Assembly: GCA_949358305.1 (NCBI GenBank)
Contig: CASHSZ010000007.1
Span: 222,684 to 286,683 of the forward strand
Reading direction: 5' to 3'
Length of the DNA stretch: 64,000 bases
Source: Strigamia acuminata
Taxonomy: Eukaryota; Arthropoda; Chilopoda; Geophilomorpha; Linotaeniidae
The notes under the pieces are model-generated. The model was not told the origin of the DNA. It saw only the letters and a program-made list of their open reading frames with translations, and searched no databases. Position 1 is the stretch's first letter. Every line of letters starts with the position of its first letter. Position numbers and translations under genes: made by a program. Shown here piece after piece: positions 11,101-22,273 of this stretch.

Positions 11101-12983
11101 GTGGAAGAGTGGCCACTGTTCCTGATAGAGTTGGAGAGAGAGGAGCTTCTGTTGGCAGCCGATGTGGCAGTGGCTACCAGCGGTGATTCTGAATTGGCAA
11201 TGGTGGTGGCAGCGGTTCGTGCAGGGAATCCCCATTTGATTAAACATCTGAGGGACTTTTGGGTGAAGTTCGACGAATTTAACGTTGTGGCTGGCGTGCT
11301 GATGTGGGGCGACCGGGTGGTGATGCCGTTAACTTTACGACAGAAGATGCTTCGACTACTTCACGAGGGTCACCCCGGAATTGTGACTATGAAGAAAAGG
11401 GCCCGGAGTGTGGTTTGGTGGCCAGCCATGACACCGCAAATTGTGACTTTTGTGCAAGCCTGTGCGGTTTGCGCTCAGAATAGAGCCCTGCCAGCGAGGG
11501 CAATTCCTATTTCGTGGCCGCGCGCGGAGGAACCGTGGGCGCGCATTCATATTGATTACGCCGGGCCCATCCAGAAAAAGATGGTGCTGGTGGTAGTAGA
11601 CGCGTTTTCTGGGTGGGTGGAGGCGCGAGTGGTGACAGTGGCAACGTCGGCATCGACAATTTTGGTGTTGCGACGTATTTTTAGCTCTTTTGGGTTGCCA
11701 CACCTGTTAGTCAGTGACAATGGCCCCCAGTTCAGTTCCAGAGAGTTCGCATCATTTTTGGCAAAAAATGGTATCGAACACATCTTTTCCCCGCCGTACC
11801 ATCCACAATCTAATGGCACAGCGGAGCAGGCTGTCCGGTGGGTCAAAGATAAACTGGTGAAATTTACCCAAGGAGACCTGGAACTGAGACTCTTGCGGTT
11901 GATACTGTTTCAACACGCAAATTTCAAGAGTAGGAACAACGAGACACCCGCCATGAACTTTCTGGGGAGGCAGCTGTTCACACACATCGATTTAGTGCGC
12001 CCCAGATTAGGCGCAATGCGCGGCGAAACTAATTTTCGTTTCAGGTCATTTTTGGTTGGCGATTTGGTTTGGTTTCGGTCGTTTCCAGCGACCAAGCCGC
12101 CGTGGAAAGCAGGAACCGTGATGGAACGTCGGGGCGAGTTGGTTTATGCGCTGAAAGATGCAGAGTCGGGCCGTACGATGGTGCGACACGTGAACCACCT
12201 CATCACAAGGAGAGAGAATACCGCAGCTCCCGTAGAGAAAGTTGCAGAGTTGGAGCCACCAGACGAACCAAGTTCGGAGACCCAGCCACCGGCTCGGTAT
12301 TCGAATCGGCGACGCCAGGGACAGCAGTTGGTCCCGACGACGGTTACGACTCCAGGGGGGATGTCCCAAGCGCCAAACACCCAAGTGACGATACCACAGG
12401 TCATGGCGGCTCCGACCCAGACGGCTCCACAAGCGGGGATGACACCGACGGTCGTAATTCCCCAGGGGGTGACGCTAGCACCTGTGCCGTCACCACCAGC
12501 AACGCCGGTTGCGTTAGCAGGAGGACAGGCCCCAATACCCGATGCCACGACGCCACAAGCCCTGATGACCCCACAGACAGCAGTCGACGAGCAGCAGGCA
12601 GATGTACCACGTCAAGCTGTTCACGACCCACCTCAGAGAGTGCGCACGCGTGCGACGAGGAATGTGGACGTGAACTATAGAGAGCTGTCGTCGGGGGAGG
12701 AGGATGAGGAGAGTGACACGGTGATGCCAAATTACCACAATTTGCCGCCGGCCAGACCGCCAAAAAGAGGCTGAAAGTGGCGGAAATGGTCCGTTTAGAG
12801 CCTGTGGCGGACCTAGACCAGCCTGGCCCAAGTACAGTGACGAATCTCCCAGCGAGAGATGCGCCTCGTACTGGTGCAACCACAAGGAAAACCAATGCTG
12901 AACCAACCCAGCTTTACAGCAAAGAAGATGCTGACCGGACGCGGCTGTTGCTACGCAGAATGGCCGACAAGAACAAGCAATAA
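8182..12983 (+). pseudogene. gag-pol: Gypsy-1a gag-pol, one frameshift near the C-terminus
   Basis: Open from ATG 8182 to a TGA at 12772-12774 (1,530 codons). One G is missing after 12770 relative to Gypsy-1b, so the last about 70 codons (12777-12983, the conserved charged tail) are out of frame. Domains as in Gypsy-1b: gag, knuckle CFRCGGPHFVRDC, protease LLDTGSELSIL, RT with YLDDIL, RNase H, integrase D,D35E. Compared with Gypsy-1b it has Gly to Glu in the conserved RT motif PFGTMPSAGKFQ (codon at 10210-10212) and Gly to Arg in ASKGLRL, both at positions conserved in the other copies. The main enzymes are full length but two RT changes and loss of the tail make activity doubtful. Confidence 0.93.
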
Positions 12984-13090
12984 GCAGAACCACGGATTGA
13001 TTTAAGTTATTTGAAATTACAATATTTATTAGCGCTAAAGAAACACAAAAAAAAATTGAAATGTTTAGAATTACAAACAAGTTTGTAACT

Positions 13091-13099
13091 GGGGAGGAA
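13091..13099 (+). promoter_or_regulatory. Gypsy-1a polypurine tract
   Basis: GGGGAGGAA lies immediately before the 3' LTR, where plus-strand DNA priming is expected. The same tract precedes the 3' LTR of every gypsy copy here. Confidence 0.85.
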
Positions 13100-13323
13100 T
13101 GCAGTGTTTTGCAATGATTACCTTTAAATTGATTATGTAAATAATGTGTGACTCGAGATATTGTTGATTGCAATAATTGTTAATTGGTTTTTGACGACAA
13201 TTGATGTAACCCGGACAACGGAGTTCCGGAATTTAGTCTGCTCGAATGAATGAATAAATGAGTGAAGCAGTAGGAATTCCTCTGAGCCAAAATGACTGAG
13301 TGTTTATTCAGTGGAACAATTCA
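13100..13323 (+). repeat. Gypsy-1a 3' LTR
   Basis: 224 bp; I see no difference from the 5' LTR. Followed by the target duplication GTTGG and then Copia-B pol. Confidence 0.95.
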
Positions 13324-13328
13324 GTTGG

Positions 13329-14432
13329 CGACTAATTAAGTCCCTGTATGGCTTACACCAGTCAGGCAGGATGTGGTATTTCAAGCTCCACGAACGACTA
13401 CTAGAAATTGGGTTCACTCCAGTCTTAGGACTAAACTGCGTATATAACTACGGCTCAGATGCCGTCCTTTTGTTTTACGTGGACGACATTGTTTTCTTTA
13501 GTCGTGATGCTTTCATTGAACAATGCATTATCGAGTGGATTCAAGAGAGCTTTGAAATTGTTAACCTTGGACCGGTGACTTTACTATTGGGGATTCATTT
13601 TGAGAGGAAAAATGGGGACATTTTTGTACACCAAAAGAGTTACATTGCGAAATTAGTTAAGAAATATGACATCGACCCGTGTCACAAAATTAAGATCCCA
13701 GTTACTGTTGGCACCATGATTCAGAAGGTGAAAACAGGTGAGCAAATTAACTCGACGTTCCCATACAGGTCCCTAGTGGGAAGTTTGCTTTTCATTGCAA
13801 ACCGGACACGCCCAGATATCCTCTTCAGCGTCATTGTGTTATCTCAATACAATGAGACCCACTCTAATAGGCATGTTAAAATGCTCATACAGGTGTTAAG
13901 ATATCTGGCGAATATCCCCGATTATGTAATCAACTTAGCAAATTGCAAGAATAACAATTTAACGGTTTACACCGACGCGTCCTTTGCTTTGGACCAAGAC
14001 AGCAGAAGAAGCTTTGGTGGTCACATAGTTTATTTGGGAGGGGTTCCGATTTCATGGAATTGTCGAAAGCAATCCATGACTTCTTTGAGTATCATGGAGA
14101 GCGAGTTTCTCGCGGTTGTCGATGGCGTGAGAGAAGTGATATGGCTAGAACGTTTATACGACGCCGATATCATCTTGTGTTTCGACCGTAACGTCCCTTG
14201 CGTCTACGCCGACAGCATGCCGGCAATCAACTATGCGAAGAATAAAATAGAAAACCGTGCAAATAAACATATAGATGTTAAATTGCATTTTCTCCGCGAT
14301 TGGTTTGAGAAAGGCGTGTTTACTATTAAGCATGTACCTGGCGAATTAAATATCGCGGATTTGATGACAAAGTGGTTGCCGCGTAACAGATTATGTAAGC
14401 TCTGCGAGCATATTTTCGTGATTGTCAAATAG
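13329..14432 (+). pseudogene. gag-pol: Copia-B gag-pol, 3' piece (RT and RNase H)
   Basis: Continuation of the Copia-B frame after the Gypsy-1a insertion, ending at TAG 14430-14432. It starts in the RT motif SLYGLHQSGRMW, holds the catalytic YVDDIV (about 13479-13496) and then a copia RNase H with YTDASF (about 13969), MESEFLAV (about 14094) and YADS (about 14210), ending with the family-typical NIADLMTKWLP. No further breaks in this piece. It cannot be expressed with the 5' piece because 5.8 kb of Gypsy-1a lies between them. Confidence 0.93.
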
Positions 14433-14449
14433 TTGCGCAAAGGGGGATT

Positions 14450-14880
14450 TGTTAGTTTATGCCCAACTGTTTGTGATATATTAGTTACATGTTTCCGGAT
14501 AAATGTAACATGCGTATCATTGTGATTCTGTGCCTGTGTTATATTGATTGATATTGACTTTTAACCCCCTTTCTACTGTGCTAAGTATCCCAATCAATAT
14601 ATTTTTGTTAGCAATGATATGCTCACATGTCAACTGCTCAAATGAGCATTTATCTTTTAGTTTCTCCATTGCTTTTGAGCCTTTTATCGATTGTTTATGT
14701 CGTTTGCATTATTCTTTATGTAAAGGACAAATCATTACTTGTTAAACAATGATTTGTTCTACCATTAGTTTTGTACACGTTTTGGAGAGCAGCTAGCCTC
14801 AAAACATACCCGTTGATATTATTCTCACATGAATAAAGATGGCGGCGCACGTATGCGAGTTCCCGCATCCATAGAATTCA
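14450..14880 (+). repeat. Copia-B putative 3' LTR
   Basis: Begins TGTTAG just after a purine-rich AAAGGGGGA tract (14439-14447) that follows the pol stop, and carries AATAAA at about 14832-14837, some 35-50 bases before the change to element F sequence. No second copy is available in the window, so the right boundary (any CA between 14868 and 14880) is approximate. Confidence 0.6.
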
Positions 14881-15375
14881 AGTCTCAGCTCTCTTCTTTT
14901 GATGTCCAGCGCCTCCAAATCGCATCAGATACCGGGTGATCGGTGTTGATGGATTCAAACTAGGATCGGTTGGTCCATGATCACTTGGAGTCTGTGATCT
15001 AGAACTAGAATGCTCTGACGGGTCTCGTTGTGTATTCACAAAATCTAAAACTTCAGTCAACGTTTGAAATTGACTTGGATTCAAACAATAATCGCGACAA
15101 ATCAAAAGTCCAGCCGGACCTAAATGCGATCCATCAAGAGGAAGATTCACTTCAACTACGGAGGTTGGATCAGTTACTACTAAATTAGGGTCGATAATGG
15201 CGACTGGATCAGTCGATTCAGTTGAAACATTGTTATCGACCACGTGGTTTTCCACAACATTCACTATTTCCGTTCCCTCTGGAACGGGTACAAATCCGGT
15301 TAAATTAATTCCGCCGGTTAAACACGTTGTTCTTTCCTTACCACGGGTATTCATCGAATGCTGGTTACTAGTCAT
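14878..15375 (-). pseudogene. Element F gag-like N-terminal fragment
   Basis: A minus-strand frame of 165 codons from ATG 15373-15375, preceded by a long non-coding stretch and the F LTR-like segment, so it is in the position of a first ORF. The product is Ser/Thr/Pro-rich and acidic. I do not recognise a domain. It ends at TCA/TGA exactly where Copia-B's LTR begins, so the stop is probably supplied by the junction and the gene is truncated by the Copia-B insertion. The remainder would lie left of Copia-A, outside the window. Calling it gag rests on position only. Confidence 0.45.
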
Positions 15376-16306
15376 CTTTAATTGAAATCGAAAATTCCAA
15401 ATTCACAAAATTAACGAAGAAGTCACAAGCGATCTGGAGGGTTGCAAACGAAGCAATGGTTTCACTGGATCGTTTTGGGGTTCAAGTACCTCCGTAAACC
15501 TCTCTGATTGGTCGAACTTCAAACGTTAGTCTCACGAGATTTTAATCTCGTCTGTGATTGATGGATTTCACCTTTTTCGCGGACCCATGATTTAGTCAGA
15601 TTTCTGAATTATGACGTAGTCATAAAATAAAATGGATGATTATCCAATTTTACAAAAACAAGCATTACTTATTTTCGCAATAAAATCTTACTTATCGACA
15701 ATTTGAATTTTTGCTAAAATTCCGTATGACAAAGCGCATGAAAAACCTTTCGATTTCTACGGCTTTGCTGTAAAGCTTTGGTTGCTAAGCAACACAACAA
15801 CGAGAATTTCTTCGCCAACATTCGAATGAACTTTTCACTCGTAGAATTTGATTTTAATGTCTTAAAATCCTAATTTTTTTTGACCGAACATTTTAAATAT
15901 AAAATCAAGTATGTAAGCGAATTAAACTCTTTGAAATAAAATATTAATTTTAATTCCTTCGAAAATGTTAATTTTCTTGTATTTTATTCACGTGAACTAA
16001 GTTAGTTTTTTAACTTGAAATCTCAAGTAGTGTATAGTTATTAATTAAAATAAACAGACTACAAATACCTGTTGGAATTCATTTAGAATTCCCGATAAAA
16101 CTTTGAACTTTTCGTATTAGGCCCAACCACGTGGTTTCTCGAATCGACGACGGCGAATCGACGTATCACGGGCGGACGTAACAACGACAAGTTCGGGCAA
16201 GATTTTCCAATTCTCGTGGTCGGGTCATTAGGCCTGACCACGCGGTAGGAAATTATTATTTTTTAAAACATACAATTTCTTCGGCGGAAAATCGGAAATG
16301 CAAATG
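15376..16306 (-). other. Element F leader, non-coding
   Basis: AT-rich, about 930 bases between the F LTR-like segment and its first ORF. It contains two related blocks, near 16120-16140 (CCCAACCACGTGG) and 16220-16250 (GGCCTGACCACGCGG), the first with a CACGTG E-box. No frame longer than 60 codons is convincing. The end of the F LTR and its primer site cannot be fixed. Confidence 0.4.
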
Positions 16307-18068
16307 AATTACATTTATTATTTTGTGAAACACTTAAAACAAAGTAAAATAAAATATTAGACACAAAAATAAATTTCGTTCGAAACTTATTTTTACACAC
16401 AAAAACCACTGTAAAAGTTATATTTATTCGAATTCACAATAGACACACAAACTTAAAATATTTTATTTAAAATTTGGACAGCCTATCTCAGTAGAACCTC
16501 CACTTGTGACGATTCTACTTTTGGCTGAATAATTAGCCATTACAAGGGATAAATCGGTTTAAACAAGACATTTCTACAACTAGAAATAACCTAACCGAGA
16601 TAAGCTACGGAAGTCTGTACAACGTGAATATGTGACCAAAATAATAACTTACGATTTTCGTGTGATTCAAATACATGTTTATTAACATTACAACTGGGTT
16701 GAGGTTCTGGGTAAGTGTAACGGCGGCTACACTGGTTGAGGATCCGGGCGATGCTGTTCGAGTGGTGCGGCTGACTTTGCGGCATCGTCACAGTTAGCGC
16801 TACGGAAACGCATTCGGTCCCGCAGCTAGGATATCTATTAATACGAAGAATCCTTCGTATTTGGTCGGGAATATTCATTAGAATATTCCGTATTCAAATC
16901 AACAAAACATTATTATTAGTGTAATATAACAAATGAATTGTTATATTGTAATTCTATGGGCGGGGACAGTCACGACAGTCGAGGGGACCATCGCGGGAGT
17001 TGTTGAGGCTCCATCCGCCAGCATGCCTTACGACGACAAGATCCAGTGATCAGGCGCCGGGTATTTGTTTTCTGCGTTAAGTCGCTTTCAGTGGTACCAA
17101 CCACTGGGTAAACAGTTCCTGGGGGACTACCAGATCGGCATTACCAATACCCGAGTGTTTGTTTAGCGCAAGGTATGAATGCAATTGCTCACGGGCCACC
17201 AACCCGGTGTGTCGCCTATGAATAGGCCTTTTACCGACCTCAGGCAAGTCTTGCCTACTTAACGGAAGGGCCAATGCACTGCATCGGAACCCTGGGAATA
17301 CAGTTTGCCCATATTTGTTAAACGGGTTCGACTTCCCGTATATGTGCTCTGGCAGAGCATCTGACCTATGATCGGAGAATCGCGCAAATAGATGCGACTA
17401 TCACCGATCATATAATTTGACATTTGTTTAACGGGTTAGTCATTCCCGTGCATGAGCGATATACTAAGCCACCGTACGAAATCTAACTGTCCCTTGGAAC
17501 AGCAAGCTAGCGCTACGGGGCCATTTCATGTGTGAAACATGTCTACTGGAGTTAGCCTTCCCAGATGGGCCCTACAACAAGCAATAACGTGATAGTAATA
17601 ATACATATCCATTGAGAGCTGAGGAGGCCCGATGTGTCGTGAGAGAAAGTGAGATCATACGATAACAACAATGCAATACAACAATATTCATTCAAGCCAA
17701 GGGGGTCGCGCTGGTGAAAACCAGAGCTTATATAGTTCTAGAGAACAATCAGATTAGCGACAGCCAATCAGACGTCAGAATCCATGGATTCGTGGATCAC
17801 TAGTCCGGACCTAATATTGAACTGGGTCCAGAAGAGTCCTATTGGTCCTCTTCAAAAGGTAAGTATAACAGGATACTGATTCGATAGAATCAATATCCCA
17901 AGTAAATAATACTTTGTGGAGTCTAGTAAAATACTGTATATTTTATTCGCAACGTTTATATTAATTCTTTAATATAACTCGTAACCTTATCGAGTTTAAA
18001 CTGCGCGCGTTAAATAAACAGCGCCATCTAGTGTGAACATTGGATAATACGGTTTTATAACCGTCACA
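16307..18068 (-). repeat. Element F LTR-like segment, copy 1
   Basis: Read on the minus strand it starts TGTGACGGTTATAAAACCG (LTR-like TG start with a palindrome), followed by a CTCF-like CACTAGATGGCGCT. A promoter-like set follows: GATTGGC (CCAAT complement) about 17764-17770 and CTATATAAGC about 17728-17737. Several strong hairpins lie further downstream: TGATCGG/CCGATCA (17369-17410), TGCTCT/AGAGCA (about 17345-17359) and two ACGGG/CCCGT stems (17322-17339 and 17431-17449). No coding frame is convincing. The LTR reading is inference from the TG start, the promoter elements and the position upstream of an ORF. Confidence 0.5.
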
Positions 18069-18344
18069 AGTTGCCACAGTGGGCACGGCAGCGAGCTGCG
18101 GGTTGTGTTAGGTGTTACCTGGACGAGAATTGGGAGGAAAGACGGTCGGCGATTTCGTTTTTAGAAGGCGAGTCACGCGGCGGCAGAGAGGCCGGCTGGA
18201 GAGTTGCGGCCACGAGGACGTGCCACACGGTTCAGACGGCGACGTGTTGCGGTTTGCGTCTGGTGTGTCGAGTGAAGACGGCACGAAGAGCGGTTGCTCG
18301 AATCGACTTTTGGAAGGAAAGCCGCGTGGCGAAGCCTAGTTCGA
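18069..18344 (+). other. Gypsy-5 leader fragment, copy 1
   Basis: From AGTTGCCACAGTGGGCAC onward this matches the leader of Gypsy-3b (57148 onward) up to the gag ATG. Everything upstream, including LTR and primer site, is replaced by the F segment. Confidence 0.8.
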
Positions 18345-18971
18345 ATGGCGCAGGCGGCGCAGCCAATGTTGGGAAACCTCCCAACGTTCAAGGGGACGAC
18401 CTGGCAGGAGTGGTTGACATGGAAGGAAACTTTTGTGTTGTTTGTGTCGCTTAATAGTGTTGATAAAGATAAGCAAGTAGCTTTACTTTTGACATCTGTA
18501 GGAACCCCCATGTATGACAAAATTAAGCGGTTGGTACACCCAAAGGAGGTGGCAAACATGGATTTGGACGTGTTAATTGCAGCAGTGGATCTGCACTTCA
18601 AGACCGTCGACACTCCCTATATGGCACGTCAACGTTTTGGGGCGAAAAAGAGAAAGCCAGGCGAGTCAGTGGACACATATATCGCGGATTTACGAGTGAT
18701 GGCACAGCGGTGCAACTTCCTGACGAAAGACGAGATGGACAATGCGATTGTAGAACAAGTGGTCCGCGGAGCCAAAAATCCGGTTTTGGTACGGGAAATC
18801 CTTTTAAATATGCCTTTGTCAGTCCTCGAGGTCACTAAAAGGGCGGTGGCCCAAGAGATGGCCCATATGGCAGCTGAGGGGAAAGAAGAGGCCCTGCCAG
18901 TGGTTGAATCCGACAGCACCCCGTCGACGTCTGACTTTTGTACAAGCTTGTGCTGTGTGTGCCCAGAATAG
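18345..18971 (+). pseudogene. gag: Gypsy-5 truncated gag, copy 1
   Basis: Starts at ATG 18345 (MAQAAQPMLGN, as in Gypsy-3a/3b) and follows the Gypsy-3 gag for about 196 codons to PSTS at 18932. There an internal deletion joins it to integrase sequence out of frame, adding a dozen foreign codons before TAG at 18969-18971. The zinc knuckle, protease, RT and RNase H are absent. Only the N-terminal capsid-like part of gag could be made. Confidence 0.88.
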
Positions 18972-19605
18972 AGTTCTACCGGCGAGGGCAGTTCCCATTT
19001 TGTGGCCACGTGCGGAGGAACCATGGGCGCGCATCCACATTGACTATGCGGGGCCCATCCAGAAGAAGATGGTTTTGGTAGTGGTAGACGCGTTTTCTGG
19101 GTGGGTGGAGGCGCGTGTGGTGGCCGTGGCTACGCCCTCATCGACTATTTTGGTATTGCGGCGGATTTTTAGCTCTTTTGGGTTGCCGCATTTATTAGTA
19201 AGCGACAATGGGCCCCAGTTTGCTTCTCGAGAGTTTGCATCGTTTTTGGCCAAGAACGGCATCGATCATATCTTTTCGCCGCCGTACCATCCGCAGTCCA
19301 ACGGCACAGCGGAGCAGGCTGTCCGTTGGGTTAAAGAGAAGCTGGCTAAATTTACTCAAGAAGACTTAGAACTGAGATTGCTAAGATTGATCCTGTTCCA
19401 GCATGCCAATTTTAAGAGTAGGAACAACGAGACGCCCGCCATGAACTTTCTGGGGAGGCAAATATTTACACACATCGATCTAGTGCGCCCCAGATTAGGC
19501 ACGATGCGCGGCGAAACTAATTCTCATTTCAGATCATTCCTGGTTGGCGATTTAGTCTGGTTTCGGTCGTTTCCAACAACCAAGCCACCATGGAGGGCGG
19601 GAACG
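18934..19605 (+). pseudogene. Gypsy-5 integrase fragment, copy 1
   Basis: In another frame than the gag in front of it. Begins at the CAVCAQNR part of the HHCC zinc site (its histidines are deleted), keeps the catalytic core (HIDYAGP, VSDNGPQF, NGTAEQAV) and ends within the GPY/F-like module at PPWRAGT, where the tandem duplication restarts with the F segment. Closer to the Gypsy-2 integrase (KPPWRAGT, GETNSHFRSF) than to Gypsy-3. No start of its own. Confidence 0.88.
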
Positions 19606-19608
19606 TTA

Positions 19609-21370
19609 AATTACATTTATTATTTTGTGAAACACTTAAAACAAAGTAAAATAAAATATTAGACACAAAAATAAATTTCGTTCGAAACTTATTTTTACAC
19701 ACAAAAACCACTGTAAAAGTTATATTTATTCGAATTCACAATAGACACACAAACTTAAAATATTTTATTTAAAATTTGGACAGCCTATCTCAGTAGAACC
19801 TCCACTTGTGACGATTCTACTTTTGGCTGAATAATTAGCCATTACAAGGGATAAATCGGTTTAAACAAGACATTTCTACAACTAGAAATAACCTAACCGA
19901 GATAAGCTACGGAAGTCTGTACAACGTGAATATGTGACCAAAATAATAACTTACGATTTTCGTGTGATTCAAATACATGTTTATTAACATTACAACTGGG
20001 TTGAGGTTCTGGGTAAGTGTAACGGCGGCTACACTGGTTGAGGATCCGGGCGATGCTGTTCGAGTGGTGCGGCTGACTTTGCGGCATCGTCACAGTTAGC
20101 GCTACGGAAACGCATTCGGTCCCGCAGCTAGGATATCTATTAATACGAAGAATCCTTCGTATTTGGTCGGGAATATTCATTAGAATATTCCGTATTCAAA
20201 TCAACAAAACATTATTATTAGTGTAATATAACAAATGAATTGTTATATTGTAATTCTATGGGCGGGGACAGTCACGACAGTCGAGGGGACCATCGCGGGA
20301 GTTGTTGAGGCTCCATCCGCCAGCATGCCTTACGACGACAAGATCCAGTGATCAGGCGCCGGGTATTTGTTTTCTGCGTTAAGTCGCTTTCAGTGGTACC
20401 AACCACTGGGTAAACAGTTCCTGGGGGACTACCAGATCGGCATTACCAATACCCGAGTGTTTGTTTAGCGCAAGGTATGAATGCAATTGCTCACGGGCCA
20501 CCAACCCGGTGTGTCGCCTATGAATAGGCCTTTTACCGACCTCAGGCAAGTCTTGCCTACTTAACGGAAGGGCCAATGCACTGCATCGGAACCCTGGGAA
20601 TACAGTTTGCCCATATTTGTTAAACGGGTTCGACTTCCCGTATATGTGCTCTGGCAGAGCATCTGACCTATGATCGGAGAATCGCGCAAATAGATGCGAC
20701 TATCACCGATCATATAATTTGACATTTGTTTAACGGGTTAGTCATTCCCGTGCATGAGCGATATACTAAGCCACCGTACGAAATCTAACTGTCCCTTGGA
20801 ACAGCAAGCTAGCGCTACGGGGCCATTTCATGTGTGAAACATGTCTACTGGAGTTAGCCTTCCCAGATGGGCCCTACAACAAGCAATAACGTGATAGTAA
20901 TAATACATATCCATTGAGAGCTGAGGAGGCCCGATGTGTCGTGAGAGAAAGTGAGATCATACGATAACAACAATGCAATACAACAATATTCATTCAAGCC
21001 AAGGGGGTCGCGCTGGTGAAAACCAGAGCTTATATAGTTCTAGAGAACAATCAGATTAGCGACAGCCAATCAGACGTCAGAATCCATGGATTCGTGGATC
21101 ACTAGTCCGGACCTAATATTGAACTGGGTCCAGAAGAGTCCTATTGGTCCTCTTCAAAAGGTAAGTATAACAGGATACTGATTCGATAGAATCAATATCC
21201 CAAGTAAATAATACTTTGTGGAGTCTAGTAAAATACTGTATATTTTATTCGCAACGTTTATATTAATTCTTTAATATAACTCGTAACCTTATCGAGTTTA
21301 AACTGCGCGCGTTAAATAAACAGCGCCATCTAGTGTGAACATTGGATAATACGGTTTTATAACCGTCACA
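19609..21370 (-). repeat. Element F LTR-like segment, copy 2
   Basis: Same as 16307-18068, with the CTCF-like site at about 21322-21335. Here no F leader or gag follows on the minus strand; Gypsy-5 copy-1 integrase lies there instead. Confidence 0.5.
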
Positions 21371-21646
21371 AGTTGCCACAGTGGGCACGGCAGCGAGCTG
21401 CGGGTTGTGTTAGGTGTTACCTGGACGAGAATTGGGAGGAAAGACGGTCGGCGATTTCGTTTTTAGAAGGCGAGTCACGCGGCGGCAGAGAGGCCGGCTG
21501 GAGAGTTGCGGCCACGAGGACGTGCCACACGGTTCAGACGGCGACGTGTTGCGGTTTGCGTCTGGTGTGTCGAGTGAAGACGGCACGAAGAGCGGTTGCT
21601 CGAATCGACTTTTGGAAGGAAAGCCGCGTGGCGAAGCCTAGTTCGA
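21371..21646 (+). other. Gypsy-5 leader fragment, copy 2
   Basis: Same content as 18069-18344: Gypsy-3-like leader without LTR or primer site. Confidence 0.8.
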
Positions 21647-22273
21647 ATGGCGCAGGCGGCGCAGCCAATGTTGGGAAACCTCCCAACGTTCAAGGGGACG
21701 ACCTGGCAGGAGTGGTTGACATGGAAGGAAACTTTTGTGTTGTTTGTGTCGCTTAATAGTGTTGATAAAGATAAGCAAGTAGCTTTACTTTTGACATCTG
21801 TAGGAACCCCCATGTATGACAAAATTAAGCGGTTGGTACACCCAAAGGAGGTGGCAAACATGGATTTGGACGTGTTAATTGCAGCAGTGGATCTGCACTT
21901 CAAGACCGTCGACACTCCCTATATGGCACGTCAACGTTTTGGGGCGAAAAAGAGAAAGCCAGGCGAGTCAGTGGACACATATATCGCGGATTTACGAGTG
22001 ATGGCACAGCGGTGCAACTTCCTGACGAAAGACGAGATGGACAATGCGATTGTAGAACAAGTGGTCCGCGGAGCCAAAAATCCGGTTTTGGTACGGGAAA
22101 TCCTTTTAAATATGCCTTTGTCAGTCCTCGAGGTCACTAAAAGGGCGGTGGCCCAAGAGATGGCCCATATGGCAGCTGAGGGGAAAGAAGAGGCCCTGCC
22201 AGTGGTTGAATCCGACAGCACCCCGTCGACGTCTGACTTTTGTACAAGCTTGTGCTGTGTGTGCCCAGAATAG
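21647..22273 (+). pseudogene. gag: Gypsy-5 truncated gag, copy 2
   Basis: Second copy of 18345-18971 with the same deletion junction and stop. The gag half resembles Gypsy-3 while what follows resembles Gypsy-2, so the deletion also joins two families. Confidence 0.88.

Larger units (their letters stand above)
7505..13323 (+). mobile_element. Gypsy-1a, Ty3/gypsy element inserted in Copia-B
   Basis: A complete 5,819-bp element with two 224-bp LTRs that appear identical by eye, flanked by the 5-bp duplication GTTGG (7500-7504 and 13324-13328). It carries a primer site, leader, gag-pol (frameshifted near the end) and a polypurine tract. Gypsy-1b at 25345-31162 is a near-identical copy. It lies outside the satellite, so this family does not insert only there. 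Confidence 0.96.
3401..14880 (+). mobile_element. Copia-B, Ty1/copia element interrupted by Gypsy-1a
   Basis: A plus-strand copia element made of a leader remnant (3401-3901), gag-pol in two pieces (3902-7504 and 13329-14432) and a putative 3' LTR (14450 to about 14880). Gypsy-1a occupies 7505-13323 with a GTTGG duplication on each side. I find no 5' LTR or primer site in the 500 bases before gag. The simplest reading is that Copia-A landed in the leader and the 5' LTR lies beyond Copia-A, outside the window. Confidence 0.85.
16307..19605 (+). repeat. 3.3-kb tandem duplication, copy 1
   Basis: Matches 19609-22907 at an offset of 3,302 bp with no difference in the stretches I compared. It comprises the F LTR-like segment (16307-18068) followed by the Gypsy-5 leader, gag and a truncated integrase. 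The copies are separated by three non-matching bases, TTA (19606-19608). Copy 1 ends inside integrase, whereas copy 2 runs on into the rest of Gypsy-5. Confidence 0.93.

Noticed and set aside
8265-12895. Many 60-200-codon frames antisense or shifted within gypsy gag-pol, repeated in each copy
   Set aside because: They mirror the GC-rich coding frame and recur wherever it does; none has independent features.
16591-16878. 95-codon minus-strand frame (repeated at 19893-20180) in the F segment
   Set aside because: Starts in the middle of LTR-like sequence, no recognisable domain, and its conservation is explained by the tandem duplication.
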